A DNA stretch of 64,000 nucleotides from Deinococcus radiotolerans (GCF_014647435.1 NZ_BMPE01000004.1:145109-209108), one strand, 5' to 3'; numbered from the stretch's first letter, positions 40,430-53,647 are shown. Notes: generated by a model from the letters alone, not told the origin. A program made the numbers and translations.

Positions 40430-40837
40430 ATGCGTGTCCTGACCACCCTGCTGACCACCCTCCTGCTGTCCTCGCCCGCCGCGGCCCTGCAACTCATCGT
40501 GTGGGACCGCGACCTGTCCACCAAACTGGGCGACGGCGAGAGCAGCGGCGGGCGCGTCACGGTGCGCTTGGCCTCGGATTACACCGGGCCGGTGGTGGTG
40601 CTCTTCGCCCCCAGTGACGACGAGCGGGCCCGCGGCACCTTCGCCGGCCTGAAAAGCCGCTACGTGGGCACGCTGACCAATGGCCAACTGAACCTGTTCC
40701 CGGAAGACCGCTCGTCAGCGCAGTCCATCACGAAGTTCCTGTCAGGCTTCAAGCTGTCAGTGAACGTGCAGGTGAACGCCGCGCCGGTCAGCCTGCCGGG
40801 CCTGCGGAAGTCCGCGGCGCCCGGTCAGAACCGCTGA
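40430..40837 (+). CDS. Small exported protein of unknown function
   Basis: This 135-aa protein starts with a Sec signal peptide (MRVLTTLLTTLLLSSPAAA). The mature part, about 115 residues, is mainly beta with the stretch VVVLFAPSDDERARGTFAGL. No lipobox cysteine is present. I do not recognise a family. A hairpin terminator follows at once. Confidence 0.65.
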   Translation: MRVLTTLLTTLLLSSPAAALQLIVWDRDLSTKLGDGESSGGRVTVRLASDYTGPVVVLFAPSDDERARGTFAGLKSRYVGTLTNGQLNLFPEDRSSAQSITKFLSGFKLSVNVQVNAAPVSLPGLRKSAAPGQNR

Positions 40838-40839
40838 GT

Positions 40840-40869
40840 CTGACGCCCCCCGCGCAGCGGGACCGTCAG
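40840..40869 (+). terminator. Terminator after the 135-aa gene
   Basis: CTGACG pairs with CGTCAG and, inside it, CCCGC with GCGGG around a 3-nt loop. Confidence 0.65.
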
Positions 40870-40965
40870 AACCACGCAGATTTCATCAAGACAGCCCCGC
40901 ATGGACGGGGGTAGGATCACGTCATTGCGTCTGCCTGCCGTGGCAGGCGACCTTCAAGGAGACCC

Positions 40966-41624
<659 letters not shown>

Positions 41625-41625
<1 letters not shown>

Positions 41626-43067
41626 TGATGCCCGAGGCGCGGCCCGTCACGACCCCGCCCGGGGCGCGGCGGGCCGCGCTGCTCACGCCCGGCGCGGGCC
41701 TGTACTCGGCGCGGGTGGCGTGGCGGCACAGCCTGCGCTTCCGGCTGGCCCTGACCTACAGCGCCCTGAGCGCCCTGCTACTGATGCTGATCACGCTGGG
41801 CGTCGTGTCGCTGCTGCTGTCGCGCATGGAGCAGCAGTTCGTGGACCGCCTGAACGACCGCGCCGACACGCTGGCCGAGGCGTTCACGAACACGGGTGGG
41901 GGGCTGGGCCGCACGGCGGGCGGCGCAGGCGCCTACACCCTGCTGATCGACCCGGACGGGCAGGTCGTGGCGGCCAGCCCGGCGCTGCGGGATTACATCG
42001 ACTCCGGGTACCCGTTCGGTTCACTGTCGCGCGTGCCCATTCAGAACACCACCGTGCGGGCCGTCAAGCGTGCCGCCGGGAACTTCGGGACGCTGTGGGT
42101 CGGCCTGCCGGAGGATGACCTGATCGCCGCGCGCCAGAGCGCCCTGAGTGCGCTGCTGCTGGCCCTGGTGACCGCACCGCTGATCCTGCTGCTGACCGGC
42201 TGGTGGGTGGGCCGGCGCGCGCTGGCGGGCCTGGAGCACGCGGCGAATCTGGCCGACCAGCTGGACCCGGCACGCAACCTTGACCCGCTGCCGCTGCCCG
42301 CGCGGGAGGACGAGGTGCAGCGCCTCCTCGTGGCGATCAACAGCCTGCTGGTCCGCATCGAGGCCCAGCAGGCGCGTGAGAAGCAGCTGCTGGGCCAGAT
42401 CGTGCATGAGCTGGGCGCGCCGCTGACCGTGCTGAAAGCCAGCCTGAGCCGCGCCGAGGCCCGCCTGGGCGACCCGGAGGTCGCGCGCGCCGCCCTCGTC
42501 GCGGACGAGCTGACCTTCACCACGCAGGACCTGATGCAGCTGGCGCGCGGGCAGCTGGAATTGAAACTCGCCTGGCATTACATCCCCGCGCGCACCCTGC
42601 GTGACCGCCTGGACCGCCTGGTGCCGGGCACGACCTTCACCGGGGACTGGGGGGGCGGCATCCTGTGCGACCCGGACCGCCTGACGCAGGCGCTTCGGAA
42701 CCTGCTGGCGAACGGGCGGCGGCACGCGGGCCCCGAGGGCACCGTCACGCTGGACCTGCACGAGACGCCGGAGAAACTGTGCTTCCGGGTGCGGGATTCC
42801 GGGCCCGGCCTGCCCGCTGAACTGGGTGACCGGATCTTCGAGCCGTTCGTGAGTGGCGCGGGCAGCAGCGGCCTGGGCCTGAGCGTGGCCCGGCAGATCG
42901 CGCGCATGCACGGCGGGGACCTGAGTGGCACGAACCACCCGGACGGCGGCGCCCTGTTCACGCTGGCGCTGCCCGGCGCGGCCCTCGGGGATGACAGCGA
43001 GGATCTGGAAGACGCCGAGCTACTGGACGAGCCGCCCCTGGCCCCGGCCACCCCGCCGGTCACATGA
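41625..43067 (+). CDS. Sensor histidine kinase
   Basis: This 480-aa partner of the preceding regulator has two membrane helices (around residues 45-65 and 175-195) flanking a periplasmic sensor region of about 100 residues. A HAMP linker, a dimerisation helix with the phospho-histidine in [14 protein letters not shown], and an ATPase domain ([33 protein letters not shown]) follow. The H-box reads HELGAP rather than HELRTP. The last 30 residues are acidic and disordered. Confidence 0.94.
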
Positions 43068-43104
43068 GTGCGCCGGGGTCCCGCAGGCCCCCTATGCTGA
43101 CCGG

Positions 43105-44202
43105 GTGACCAGCCGTCTGTTCGATCCGCCCGCCCCACCCCATCCGGACGAGCGGCGGGCGCTGCTGGCCCTGCGCTTCGCGCCGCAGCTGGGGCCCCGC
43201 CGCATTGAGGCGCTGCGCGTGCACTTCGGTTCTGCGGCCGCCGCGTGGCAGGCGCCCCTGCGGGACCTGCGCGACGTGCCGGGCCTGGACGCACGGGCCG
43301 CGCAGGCCGTGGGGAGCCCGGCGGCCCTGACCCGCGCGGACCAGGAACTCGCGCGCGTGCAGCAGGAGGGCGTGACGCTGCTGCTGCGCGGCCTGGACGG
43401 CTACCCGGCGGCCCTGGACGCGCTGGGCGACCCGCCCGCAGCCTTGTGGATTCTCGGGCCCCTGCCGGACCTGCCGACCGTGCCGCGCGCCATCGGGATG
43501 GTGGGCACCCGCGCGGCCAGTCCGCACGCGCAGGCGTTCACGCGGATGCTCGCCGCGGACCTCGCCCGCGCCGGGGTGGTCGTCGTGAGCGGCCTGGCGC
43601 GCGGCATCGACACGGCCGCGCACGGGGCGGCCGTGGAGGCAGGCGGGGTCAGTCTGGGGGTGCTGGGCAGCGCCGTGAACCGCGTGTACCCACGGGAGAA
43701 CACCCGGCTGGCCGCGCAGCTGACGCTGGTCAGCGAGTACCCGCTGGACACCGGGCCCGCGCAGCATCACTTCCCCACCCGTAACCGCCTGATTGCCGCG
43801 CTGAGCGCCGGGACGGTCGTGGTCGAGGGCGAACGCAAATCCGGCTCGCTCATCACTGCCACGCACGCCCTGGAATGCGGGCGGACGGTGTTCGCCGTGC
43901 CCGGGCGCGCCGGGGACCCACGCGCGGCCGGCCCGCACGCCCTGATCCGCGACGGCGCGGTGCTCACTGAAAGCGCGGCCGACATCCTGACCGAGCTGGG
44001 ATGGGGTACCGTTCCGGACGCGCCGCTGCCGGACCTACCCCATGAGCAGGCGCGGGTCCTGGCAGCCCTGATCGGCCCGGTCACGCTGGATGACCTTGTC
44101 GTGGCCACCGGATTGCCTCTAGCGGACGTGCAGACGGCCCTGGTCCTCCTGAACCTGCTGGGCCTCGCAGAGGAGATCGGAGGGCGCTGGGTGCGGCGCT
44201 GA
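43105..44202 (+). CDS. dprA: DNA processing protein DprA
   Basis: DprA protects incoming single strands and loads RecA during transformation. The 365-aa protein has an N-terminal SAM-like helical region, the Rossmann-like core with [26 protein letters not shown] and the [30 protein letters not shown] block, and a C-terminal winged-helix domain. I use GTG 43105, 6 nt behind TATGCT (43093-43098); an upstream in-frame ATG would overlap the kinase gene by over 140 nt. Confidence 0.95.
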   Translation: MTSRLFDPPAPPHPDERRALLALRFAPQLGPRRIEALRVHFGSAAAAWQAPLRDLRDVPGLDARAAQAVGSPAALTRADQELARVQQEGVTLLLRGLDGYPAALDALGDPPAALWILGPLPDLPTVPRAIGMVGTRAASPHAQAFTRMLAADLARAGVVVVSGLARGIDTAAHGAAVEAGGVSLGVLGSAVNRVYPRENTRLAAQLTLVSEYPLDTGPAQHHFPTRNRLIAALSAGTVVVEGERKSGSLITATHALECGRTVFAVPGRAGDPRAAGPHALIRDGAVLTESAADILTELGWGTVPDAPLPDLPHEQARVLAALIGPVTLDDLVVATGLPLADVQTALVLLNLLGLAEEIGGRWVRR

Positions 44203-44237
44203 GGGCTGACCATAGCCGGCGCATTGCCTCCTGAAGT

Positions 44238-44525
44238 TCAGGCGTGCTGCGGGCCGAAGTCCTTTTCCACCGTGACGCGCGGCTCGCCGCTGAGCGTGAC
44301 CCCCTCCTGCGCTGGGTCGCTCAGCGTCCCCAGCAGGGGCGCCAGACCCACCGCGAGCGTCCCACCGTCCCCGGCCACGTCGTGCCCGAGCGGATCGAGG
44401 GTCAGCGCCCAGCCACCGCCGGGCCAGTTCACGCGGGCGTGAATGGGTTCACCGCGGTTCAGGGCCGCCAGTTCCAGGTCGTCAATGCGGACGCGGACGC
44501 GTCCCGGCGTGAACCTCACCTTCAT
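44238..44525 (-). CDS. Small hypothetical protein (possibly DUF7009-like)
   Basis: This 95-aa protein begins KVRFTPGRVRVRIDDLELAALNRGE, read in two short blocks, then a beta-rich remainder. The start recalls DUF7009 proteins, which is a weak impression. The ATG is 7 nt behind TATCCT (44538-44533), so it is probably leaderless. It diverges from the epimerase gene with only 18 nt between the two start codons. Confidence 0.65.
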   Translation of the reverse strand: MKVRFTPGRVRVRIDDLELAALNRGEPIHARVNWPGGGWALTLDPLGHDVAGDGGTLAVGLAPLLGTLSDPAQEGVTLSGEPRVTVEKDFGPQHA

Positions 44526-44543
44526 GGGTGACAGGATAGGGGT

Positions 44544-45503
44544 ATGGACATCCTGATTCTGGGCGGCACGCAGTTCGTGGGTCGGCACATCGTGATGGCG
44601 TTCCTGGCGGCCGGGCACCGCGTGAGCATCCTGACCCGCGGCCGCACCGCGGATGAACTGCCGGCTGAGATTGAGCGGCTCCGCGGCGACCGGAGTGAGG
44701 TGAATGGCCTGGACGCCCTGACGGGGCGGTCCTGGGACGCCTGCGTGGACGTCAGTGGGTACCTGCCTTCCGCGGTGCGCGCCAGCTGCGCTGCGCTGCG
44801 GGATCAGGTGGGCCGGTACGTGTTCATCAGTACCGCCAGCGTGTATGCCGAGCCGGACCGGCACCCGGTGCGCGAGGATGATCCGCTGCTGCCGCCCGCG
44901 CCAGAGGACGCTACCGAGGTGACCGGGGAGACGTACGGCCCGTTGAAGGTGACCTGCGAGCAGATCGTGCAGGCCACGTTCGGCGACGGGGCGACCATCC
45001 TGCGGCCGCAGATTGTCGCGGGTCCTTTCGACCACACGGCCCGCTACCCGTACTGGCCTGACCGGGCGGGCAGGGGAGGGGAGACCCTGATGCCTGGAAG
45101 CGGGCAGGATCACGTGCAGGTGATTGACGCGCGGGACTTGGCGCGCTTCACGGTGCGGGTGGTCGAGGAGCACGTGGGTGGGGTGTTCAACCTGGCGGGG
45201 CCGCGACTGAGCTGGGCGGCCTTCGCGCAGGTACTGGGCATCCAGTCGCCGGTGTGGGTGGACGCCGCGCAGCTGGAAGCGCTGGAGCTTGGCTTCTGGG
45301 AGGTGCCGCTGTTCATCCCGGAGGATGGGCCACAGGCGGGCCTGATGGATATCAGCGCCGAACGGGCCCAGCGGGCGGGCCTGACGCTCACCCCGCCGGA
45401 GGAAACCGCCCGTGACACCCGGGCCTGGAGTGAGCGGGCGGACCTGACGTACGCCCTGACCCCGGCGCGGGAGGCCGAGGCGCTGGCCGCCGCGAAACGC
45501 TGA
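44544..45503 (+). CDS. NAD-dependent epimerase/dehydratase (extended SDR)
   Basis: This 319-aa protein has the Rossmann motif [17 protein letters not shown], the STASVYAEP strand with the catalytic Ser/Thr, and [10 protein letters not shown] in place of the usual YxxxK. The Tyr and Lys are spaced Y-x3-K, so the catalytic pair is intact. [10 protein letters not shown] follows. Relatives act on nucleotide sugars or in isomerase-like roles; the substrate is not predictable. Confidence 0.9.
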   Translation: MDILILGGTQFVGRHIVMAFLAAGHRVSILTRGRTADELPAEIERLRGDRSEVNGLDALTGRSWDACVDVSGYLPSAVRASCAALRDQVGRYVFISTASVYAEPDRHPVREDDPLLPPAPEDATEVTGETYGPLKVTCEQIVQATFGDGATILRPQIVAGPFDHTARYPYWPDRAGRGGETLMPGSGQDHVQVIDARDLARFTVRVVEEHVGGVFNLAGPRLSWAAFAQVLGIQSPVWVDAAQLEALELGFWEVPLFIPEDGPQAGLMDISAERAQRAGLTLTPPEETARDTRAWSERADLTYALTPAREAEALAAAKR

Positions 45504-45516
45504 GACGAGAGAGAAA

Positions 45517-45548
45517 CGCCTTCTCTGGCATGGAGCGGAGAGAAGGCG
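45517..45548 (+). terminator. Terminator of the epimerase gene
   Basis: CGCCTTCTCT pairs with AGAGAAGGCG across a 12-nt loop, just upstream of the dnaA promoter. Confidence 0.75.
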
Positions 45549-45556
45549 GGAGAGAG

Positions 45557-45586
45557 GAGCGGGCGGTGATATGCTGGCTCCCGCTC
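45557..45586 (+). promoter_or_regulatory. dnaA promoter inside an inverted repeat
   Basis: TGATATGCT (45567-45575) is an extended -10 element with box TATGCT at 45570-45575. It lies centrally between GAGCGGG (45557-45563) and CCCGCTC (45580-45586), a perfect 7-bp inverted repeat. A start near 45582 leaves a leader of about 25-30 nt with a strong Shine-Dalgarno. Confidence 0.65.
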
Positions 45587-45604
45587 AAGAGTGCCTTAAG
45601 GGAG

Positions 45605-46987
45605 GTGCGCCTTATCTCGCAGGAAATCTGGTCGGACGTGCTGGGGTACGTCCGCAAGAACATTACAGAGGTCGAGTACCACACGTGGTTCGCGCCGGTG
45701 AAGAATCTGGGCGTACAGGACGGCTCACTGGTGCTGGGCGTGCGCAACTCCTTCGCGCAGGAGTGGTTCCGCAAGAACTACCTGAAGCTGCTGGAGGACG
45801 CGCTGCGCAGTCTGGGCGCGCAGAACCCGCAGGTGAGTTTTCAGGTGCTGCCCGCCGCGCAGGACGCGCTGCTGCTGCCCAGTGATCCGCCCCCGCCACC
45901 CAGCGTGCCCGCGCCGCGCGCCTCGGCCCCTGCACCCATGGAGAGCCGCAAGGTGCTGAACCCGAAGTACACCTTCGAGAACTTCGTGGTGGGCCCGAAC
46001 AACAACCTTGCGCACGCGGCGGCCCTGGCAGTCGCAGAGTCCCCCGGCAAGGCCTACAACCCGCTGTTCATCTACGGGGACGTGGGCCTGGGGAAAACCC
46101 ACCTGATGCACGCCGTCGGGCACTACATGCTTGAACGTTTCCCGGGGAAACGGGTGGAGTACGTATCCACCGAGTCGTTCACAAACGACCTGATCAACGC
46201 GATCCGCGACGACAAGATGACGCAGTTCCGCAACCGATACCGCTCGGTGGACCTGCTGCTGGTGGACGATATTCAGTTCCTGGCGGGCAAGGAGCGCACG
46301 CAGGAGGAGTTCTTCCACACCTTCAACGCGCTGTACGAGAGCCACAAGCAGATCATCCTGAGTTCCGACCGGCCACCGAAGGACATCCAGACACTGGAGG
46401 GTCGCCTGCGCAGCCGCTTTGAATGGGGCCTGATCACGGACATCCAGTCGCCGGAATACGAGACGCGCGTGGCGATCCTGAAGATGAACGCGGAGCACAA
46501 CCGTATTGACATCCCGCAGGAGGTGCTGGAGCTCATCGCGCGGCAGGTGACGAGCAACATCCGCGAGCTGGAAGGCGCGCTGATGCGGGTCGTGGCCTTC
46601 TCCAGCCTGAACAACGTGCCCTTCTCGCGGGCGGTGGCCGCCAAGGCGCTGAGCAACGTGTTCGCGCCCCAGGAAGTGAAGGTGGAGATGATGGACGTGC
46701 TGCGGCAGGTGGCCGCACAGTTCAACATGCCCCCCGACGTGATCCGCGGCTCGGGGCGCGTGCGTGAGGTCGTGCAGGCGCGGCAGGTGGCGCAGTACCT
46801 GATCCGCGAGCTGACCGATCATTCCCTGCCGGAGATCGGGCAGTTCTTCGGGCGGGATCACTCTACGGTCATGCACGCCATCAGCAAGGTCTCGGAACAG
46901 ATGGGGAAGGACAGTGAACTGACCGCGGCGGTGGACCTCTTGCGCCGCCGCATGAAGGGTCAGGATGACGAGGATTCTGATGCGTAA
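45605..46987 (+). CDS. dnaA: Chromosomal replication initiator DnaA
   Basis: DnaA binds oriC boxes and opens the duplex. Domain I is at the N-terminus ([23 protein letters not shown]), followed by a Pro-rich linker. The AAA+ core has Walker [14 protein letters not shown] and Walker [14 protein letters not shown], and the duplex-binding domain IV has [16 protein letters not shown] give the GTG at 45605 (460 aa), the only standard start that fits. It lies inside the perfect Shine-Dalgarno AAGGGAGGT (45598-45606). An ATC at 45614, correctly spaced at 7 nt, aligns better with known DnaA N-termini. Confidence 0.95.
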   Translation: MRLISQEIWSDVLGYVRKNITEVEYHTWFAPVKNLGVQDGSLVLGVRNSFAQEWFRKNYLKLLEDALRSLGAQNPQVSFQVLPAAQDALLLPSDPPPPPSVPAPRASAPAPMESRKVLNPKYTFENFVVGPNNNLAHAAALAVAESPGKAYNPLFIYGDVGLGKTHLMHAVGHYMLERFPGKRVEYVSTESFTNDLINAIRDDKMTQFRNRYRSVDLLLVDDIQFLAGKERTQEEFFHTFNALYESHKQIILSSDRPPKDIQTLEGRLRSRFEWGLITDIQSPEYETRVAILKMNAEHNRIDIPQEVLELIARQVTSNIRELEGALMRVVAFSSLNNVPFSRAVAAKALSNVFAPQEVKVEMMDVLRQVAAQFNMPPDVIRGSGRVREVVQARQVAQYLIRELTDHSLPEIGQFFGRDHSTVMHAISKVSEQMGKDSELTAAVDLLRRRMKGQDDEDSDA

Positions 46988-47346
46988 TTCGTTCTCATCA
47001 TTCAGCTTCAAGCAGAATAAGTTCCAAGTTTCGTTCCAAACACCTGTGCAGCATTTCACGAGCTGTGGAAAAGCCTGTGGAAAAGCTGTGGATAACCCCC
47101 GGTTTACCTGTGGATAACTCTGTGGATAAACGTACCCCCTGACTCCCTGTGGATAACCTGCCAACTTTTCCACAGGTTATCCACAGGAAAGTGCCAGTTA
47201 TCCACAATTTTGTCCACAAGGCAGATCTGCGCCTAGTGCAGCCCAAACCCACTTATCCACAGTTTCCACAGGACCTATTACTACTACTACTATCTTTTTT
47301 TAGAATAAAGACAGATAAAAGATAGGGACCAGACAGAGAGGCACGT
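46988..47346. other. oriC: Chromosomal origin oriC
   Basis: The gene-free stretch between dnaA and dnaN has seven perfect DnaA boxes. Four read TGTGGATAA on the plus strand (47087, 47109, 47121, 47148) and three read TTATCCACA (47177, 47198, 47253). Near matches lie at 47064, 47076, 47166, 47210 and 47262. An AT-rich segment from 47276 to 47320 next to dnaN contains the DnaA-trios and a T7 run and is the likely unwinding site. Confidence 0.95.
47275..47292 (-). other. DnaA-trio unwinding element
   Basis: Read 3' to 5' on the minus strand, bases 47275-47292 give GAT AAT GAT GAT GAT GAT: six consecutive matches to the DnaA-trio form 3'-[G/A]A[T/A]-5'. They follow DnaA boxes at 47253 and 47262 at close range, as in the basal unwinding system of Bacillus subtilis. 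Confidence 0.8.
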
Positions 47347-48429
47347 ATGAACGTACACGTCACCAAGAAAATCCTCAGCGAAGGCCTGGGCCTGCTGGAA
47401 CGCGTCATCCCCAGCCGTAGCAGCAACCCCCTGCTCACGTCCCTGAAAGTCGAGGCGAGCGAAGCTGGCCTGACCCTGTCCGGTACCAACCTCGAAATCG
47501 ACCTGTCGTGCTTCGTGCCCGCAGAGGTGAAAGATCCCCGTAACTTCGTGGTTCCTGCCCACCTGTTCGCGCAGATCGTGCGCAACCTTGGGGGCGAACT
47601 CGTTGAACTGGAACTCAGCGGCTCGGAACTCTCAGTGCGTGCGGGCGGCTCGGACTTCAAACTGCAGACCGGCGACATCGACGCCTACCCCCCGCTGAGC
47701 TTCCCCGCACAGGCTGATGTGAGCCTCGACGCGACCGAACTGGCCCGCGCCTTCTCCAGCGTGCGCTACGCCGCCAGCAACGAGGCCTTCCAGGCAGTCT
47801 TCCGCGGCATCAAGCTCGAGCACCGGCCCGAGGGCGCGCGCGTGGTCGCCTCCGATGGGTATCGCGTGGCGATCCGGGACTTCCCGGCCAGCGGGGACGG
47901 CCGCAACCTGATCATCCCGGCGCGCAGCGTGGACGAACTGATCCGCGTGCTCAAGGACGGCGAGGCCCGCTTCACGTACGGCGACGGGCAACTGAGCGTG
48001 ACCACGGACCGCGTGCACATGAACCTGAAGCTCCTGGACGGGGACTTCCCGGATTACGAGCGCGTGATTCCCAAGGAGATCAAGTTGCAGGTCACGCTGC
48101 CCGCCACGGCGCTGAAGGAGGCCGTGAACCGCGTGGCGGTGCTGGCCGACAAGAACGCGAACAACCGCGTGGAGTTCCTGGTCTCGGAGGGCAAGCTGCG
48201 GCTGGCCGCCGAGGGCGACTACGGCCGCGCGCAGGACACGCTGGACGTGGTGCAGGGGGGCAGCGAGCCCGCCATGAGCCTCGCCTTCAACGCCCGGCAC
48301 GTGCTGGACGCCCTGGGCCCGATCGACGGGGACGCGGAGCTGCTGTTCTCCGGGTCGACCAGCCCGGCGATCTTCCGCGCGGCGGGGGGCGGCGGGTACA
48401 TGGCCGTGATGGTGACCCTGCGCGTCTGA
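47347..48429 (+). CDS. dnaN: DNA polymerase III sliding clamp (beta)
   Basis: The clamp tethers the polymerase to DNA. The 360-aa protein has three similar domains, starting [20 protein letters not shown]. It shows [13 protein letters not shown] in the middle, [15 protein letters not shown], and a C-terminal [13 protein letters not shown] typical of clamps. GAGAGG lies 5 nt before the ATG. It is transcribed away from oriC. Confidence 0.97.
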   Translation: MNVHVTKKILSEGLGLLERVIPSRSSNPLLTSLKVEASEAGLTLSGTNLEIDLSCFVPAEVKDPRNFVVPAHLFAQIVRNLGGELVELELSGSELSVRAGGSDFKLQTGDIDAYPPLSFPAQADVSLDATELARAFSSVRYAASNEAFQAVFRGIKLEHRPEGARVVASDGYRVAIRDFPASGDGRNLIIPARSVDELIRVLKDGEARFTYGDGQLSVTTDRVHMNLKLLDGDFPDYERVIPKEIKLQVTLPATALKEAVNRVAVLADKNANNRVEFLVSEGKLRLAAEGDYGRAQDTLDVVQGGSEPAMSLAFNARHVLDALGPIDGDAELLFSGSTSPAIFRAAGGGGYMAVMVTLRV

Positions 48430-48512
48430 GGTGCCGGGCGGGTGGGGCGCGCGGCCGCACCTGTCTGCACCGGAAGTTGAACCGGGTGCATCTTTCTGCG
48501 GGGGCACCCGCT

Positions 48513-49846
<1,334 letters not shown>

Positions 49847-49915
49847 CCCCGGCAGGCGGGCGGCGGGGGTGACCCTGACCGCCCGTCGCCTTCACGCGCT
49901 TGGAAAGGATTCCAG

Positions 49916-51358
49916 ATGAAACAGATTGACCGCGCCACCAAGATCGTCGCCACCGTCGGGCCCGCCAGCCGCACCCCGGACGTGCTGAGCCGCATGATTG
50001 ACGCCGGACTGAACGTCGTCCGCATGAACTTCAGCCACGGCGACCCCGAGGACCACCGCCAGACGGTGCAGATGGTCCGCGAACTGGCCGCCAAGAAGGG
50101 CGTCACCATCGGCATCCTGCAGGATCTCCAGGGCCCGAAGATCCGCGTGGCCCGCTTCAAGGACGGCAGCGTGACCCTCGCGCCCGGCGACAAGTTCACG
50201 ATCACCATGGACGACGTTGAGGGCGACGAGACCCGCGTGGGCACCACCTACAAGGACCTCGTGCGCGACGTGCACCCCGGCATGGCCCTGCTGCTGGATG
50301 ACGGCAACATGGCCCTGCGTGTCGAGGGCGTGCGTGGCAACGACGTGCTGACCACCGTCGTGATCGGCGGCGTCCTGAAGAACAACAAGGGCATCAACGT
50401 GCCCGAAGCCGACCTGAGTGTGCCCGCGCTGTCTGAGAAGGACGTGCAGGACATGGAGTTCGGCGCGGAACTGGGCGTGGACTGGGTGGCGCTGAGCTTC
50501 GTGCGCTCCCGCGACGACCTGCTGCTGGCCCGCCACTACATGTCCCGCTTCGGCAGCCGCGCCAAGCTGATGGCCAAGATCGAGAAGCCGCAGGCCGTGG
50601 ACCGCTTCGAGGACATCCTGAAGGAAGTGGACGGCATCATGGTCGCCCGCGGTGACCTGGGCGTCGAGATGCGCCCCGAGCAGGTCCCCACCATCCAGAA
50701 GCGCATCATCCGCATGTGCCGTGAGGCCGGGAAACCCGTGATCACGGCCACGCAGATGCTGGAGAGCATGATCAGCCTGCCGCGCCCCACCCGCGCCGAG
50801 GCGTCCGACGTGGCCAACGCCATCTACGACGGCACGGACGCCGTGATGCTCTCGGCGGAATCCGCCGCCGGGCAGTACCCGGTCGAGGCGGTCGCCATGA
50901 TGGCCCGCATCGCCCGCGAGGCCGAGGGCAGCGAGCATTACAAGATGCTCCAGCGCTCCTTGGTGATCGACACTGAACTGGCGCAGGATGCCATCGCGTC
51001 GGCCGCGTGCAGTATCGGCGAGAAGCTGGACTCCCCCGCCATCGTGACCTTCACGAGTACGGGCGGCGCGGCGGCCCGTATCGCGAAGAACCGTCCCCCG
51101 CTGGCGATCCTGGCCCTGACGCCCAACGAGCAGACCCGCAACCAGCTGGCGCTGTCCTGGGGCGTCGTGCCGGTGCTCAGCGAGGACCCCCGCAACACCG
51201 ACGATATGGTCCGCATTGCCAACGATGAGCTGCGCCGCAGCGGCCTGGCGGATGTGGGCGACCGTTACGTGATCACGGCGGGCGTGCCCTTCGGCGTGCG
51301 CGGCACAACGAACATGCTGCGCGTTGAGCGTCTGCGTGAGGATCTGCTGCAACCCTGA
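49916..51358 (+). CDS. pyk: Pyruvate kinase
   Basis: This 480-aa enzyme makes pyruvate and ATP from phosphoenolpyruvate. It has KIVATVGPASRTPDVL, VVRMNFSHGD, ILQDLQGPKIR, the active-site lysine in KLMAKIEKPQAV, MVARGDLGVEM and the K+/allosteric C-terminal domain. AAAGGA precedes the ATG. A short GC-rich spacer of 69 nt separates it from eno, so cotranscription is likely. Confidence 0.97.
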   Translation: MKQIDRATKIVATVGPASRTPDVLSRMIDAGLNVVRMNFSHGDPEDHRQTVQMVRELAAKKGVTIGILQDLQGPKIRVARFKDGSVTLAPGDKFTITMDDVEGDETRVGTTYKDLVRDVHPGMALLLDDGNMALRVEGVRGNDVLTTVVIGGVLKNNKGINVPEADLSVPALSEKDVQDMEFGAELGVDWVALSFVRSRDDLLLARHYMSRFGSRAKLMAKIEKPQAVDRFEDILKEVDGIMVARGDLGVEMRPEQVPTIQKRIIRMCREAGKPVITATQMLESMISLPRPTRAEASDVANAIYDGTDAVMLSAESAAGQYPVEAVAMMARIAREAEGSEHYKMLQRSLVIDTELAQDAIASAACSIGEKLDSPAIVTFTSTGGAAARIAKNRPPLAILALTPNEQTRNQLALSWGVVPVLSEDPRNTDDMVRIANDELRRSGLADVGDRYVITAGVPFGVRGTTNMLRVERLREDLLQP

Positions 51359-51408
51359 ACATGGGTTTCGCCTGATCTGGGTGCAAACTTCATCTGAGCG
51401 TCAGATTT

Positions 51409-51534
51409 TTATCCACAGGGACGGGCTTTTTCCACACCGACCCTGTGGATAACTGTTGTGTTGTCCACAGGGTTTTGCTGCGCCTGGCGGTCATCCACAG
51501 GCAGGGACAGTTGTCCACAGCTGCCTGTGCATAA
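51409..51534. other. Second DnaA-box cluster
   Basis: The 270-nt gap between pyk and tyrS holds two perfect boxes, TTATCCACA at 51409 and TGTGGATAA at 51444. Five near matches follow: TTTTCCACA 51428, TTGTCCACA 51461, TCATCCACA 51491, TTGTCCACA 51511 and TGTGCATAA 51526. It lies 4 kb from oriC and has no AT-rich unwinding segment or trios. Confidence 0.8.
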
Positions 51535-51628
51535 CTTTCCCCCTCTGGCCTTGACCTGAAGGTTGCATGAAGATGGGCCTCCCAGCGCCTGGGAGGCCCA
51601 TGAAGGCCCCATGAAGTTCAGGGGTGGA

Positions 51629-53020
<1,392 letters not shown>

Positions 53021-53040
53021 TCAGACGCCTCATGCCGCCC

Positions 53041-53070
53041 AGCATAACAGGCGCCGCCGCCCGTTAGCAT
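53041..53070. promoter_or_regulatory. Divergent promoters of tyrS and the MOSC gene
   Basis: On the minus strand TGTTATGCT (-10 box 53046-53041) is an extended -10 for tyrS, giving a leader of about 135 nt. On the plus strand TAGCAT (53065-53070) stands 7 nt before the GTG of the MOSC gene, giving a leaderless mRNA. Confidence 0.6.
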
Positions 53071-53077
53071 GCCTGCT

Positions 53078-53647
53078 GTGAAGACCATTCAGGAGTTGCG
53101 TGACACCTTCCCCCGCCCCGGCGTGATCGAGTGGCTGGGGCTGCGCCCCGCGCGCCGCGCACCCGTGCAATCGGTGCCGGAGGTTGAGGCGCACCCGCTG
53201 GTCGGATTGATCGGCGATCACGGGAAACTCGCCCCGCCTCGCCTGACCGCCCTGACAGGCGAGGCGGGGGAGGCCGCACGCCCCGCGAACGCCCCCGCCA
53301 TTCCCGGCGGGCCCGGGCGACGGCAGGTGACGCTGATCCAAGCCGAGCACCTGCCCGTGATCGCCGCGCTGGCCGGACTGAACGAGGCGAGCCCGGAACA
53401 GCTGCGCCGCAACATCGCCGTGCGCGGTATTCCCCTGCTGGCCCTGAAGGACCGCCGCTTCCAGATTGGCGAGGCGATCCTGGAAGGCACTGGCGAGTGC
53501 CACCCCTGCTCGCGCATGGAGGAAACCCTGGGTGAGGGCGGGTACAACGCCGTGCGCGGGCACGGCGGCCTGACCGCCCGCGTGATCCGGGGCGGCGTGA
53601 TCAGATTGGGTGACCAGATCCGCCCGCTGCCCAGCCCGGACGCCTGA
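53078..53647 (+). CDS. MOSC-domain protein
   Basis: This 189-aa protein matches the MOSC fold found at the C-terminus of molybdenum cofactor sulfurases. It has LTLIQAEHL-like strand VTLIQAEHLPVIAAL, RRNIAVRGIPLLAL, GECHPCSRMEETLGEGGYNA and GHGGLTARVIRGGVIRLGD. The cysteines in the ECHPCSRM segment fit the conserved Cys position of the family. A role in sulfur or molybdenum handling is inferred from the fold only. GTG 53078 is leaderless; the ATG at 53069 lies inside the -10 box. Confidence 0.88.
   Translation: MKTIQELRDTFPRPGVIEWLGLRPARRAPVQSVPEVEAHPLVGLIGDHGKLAPPRLTALTGEAGEAARPANAPAIPGGPGRRQVTLIQAEHLPVIAALAGLNEASPEQLRRNIAVRGIPLLALKDRRFQIGEAILEGTGECHPCSRMEETLGEGGYNAVRGHGGLTARVIRGGVIRLGDQIRPLPSPDA

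Noticed and set aside
48477..48482. TTGAAC as the -35 box of eno
   Set aside because: It is 30 nt from the TATAGT box, too far for a sigma-70-type promoter.
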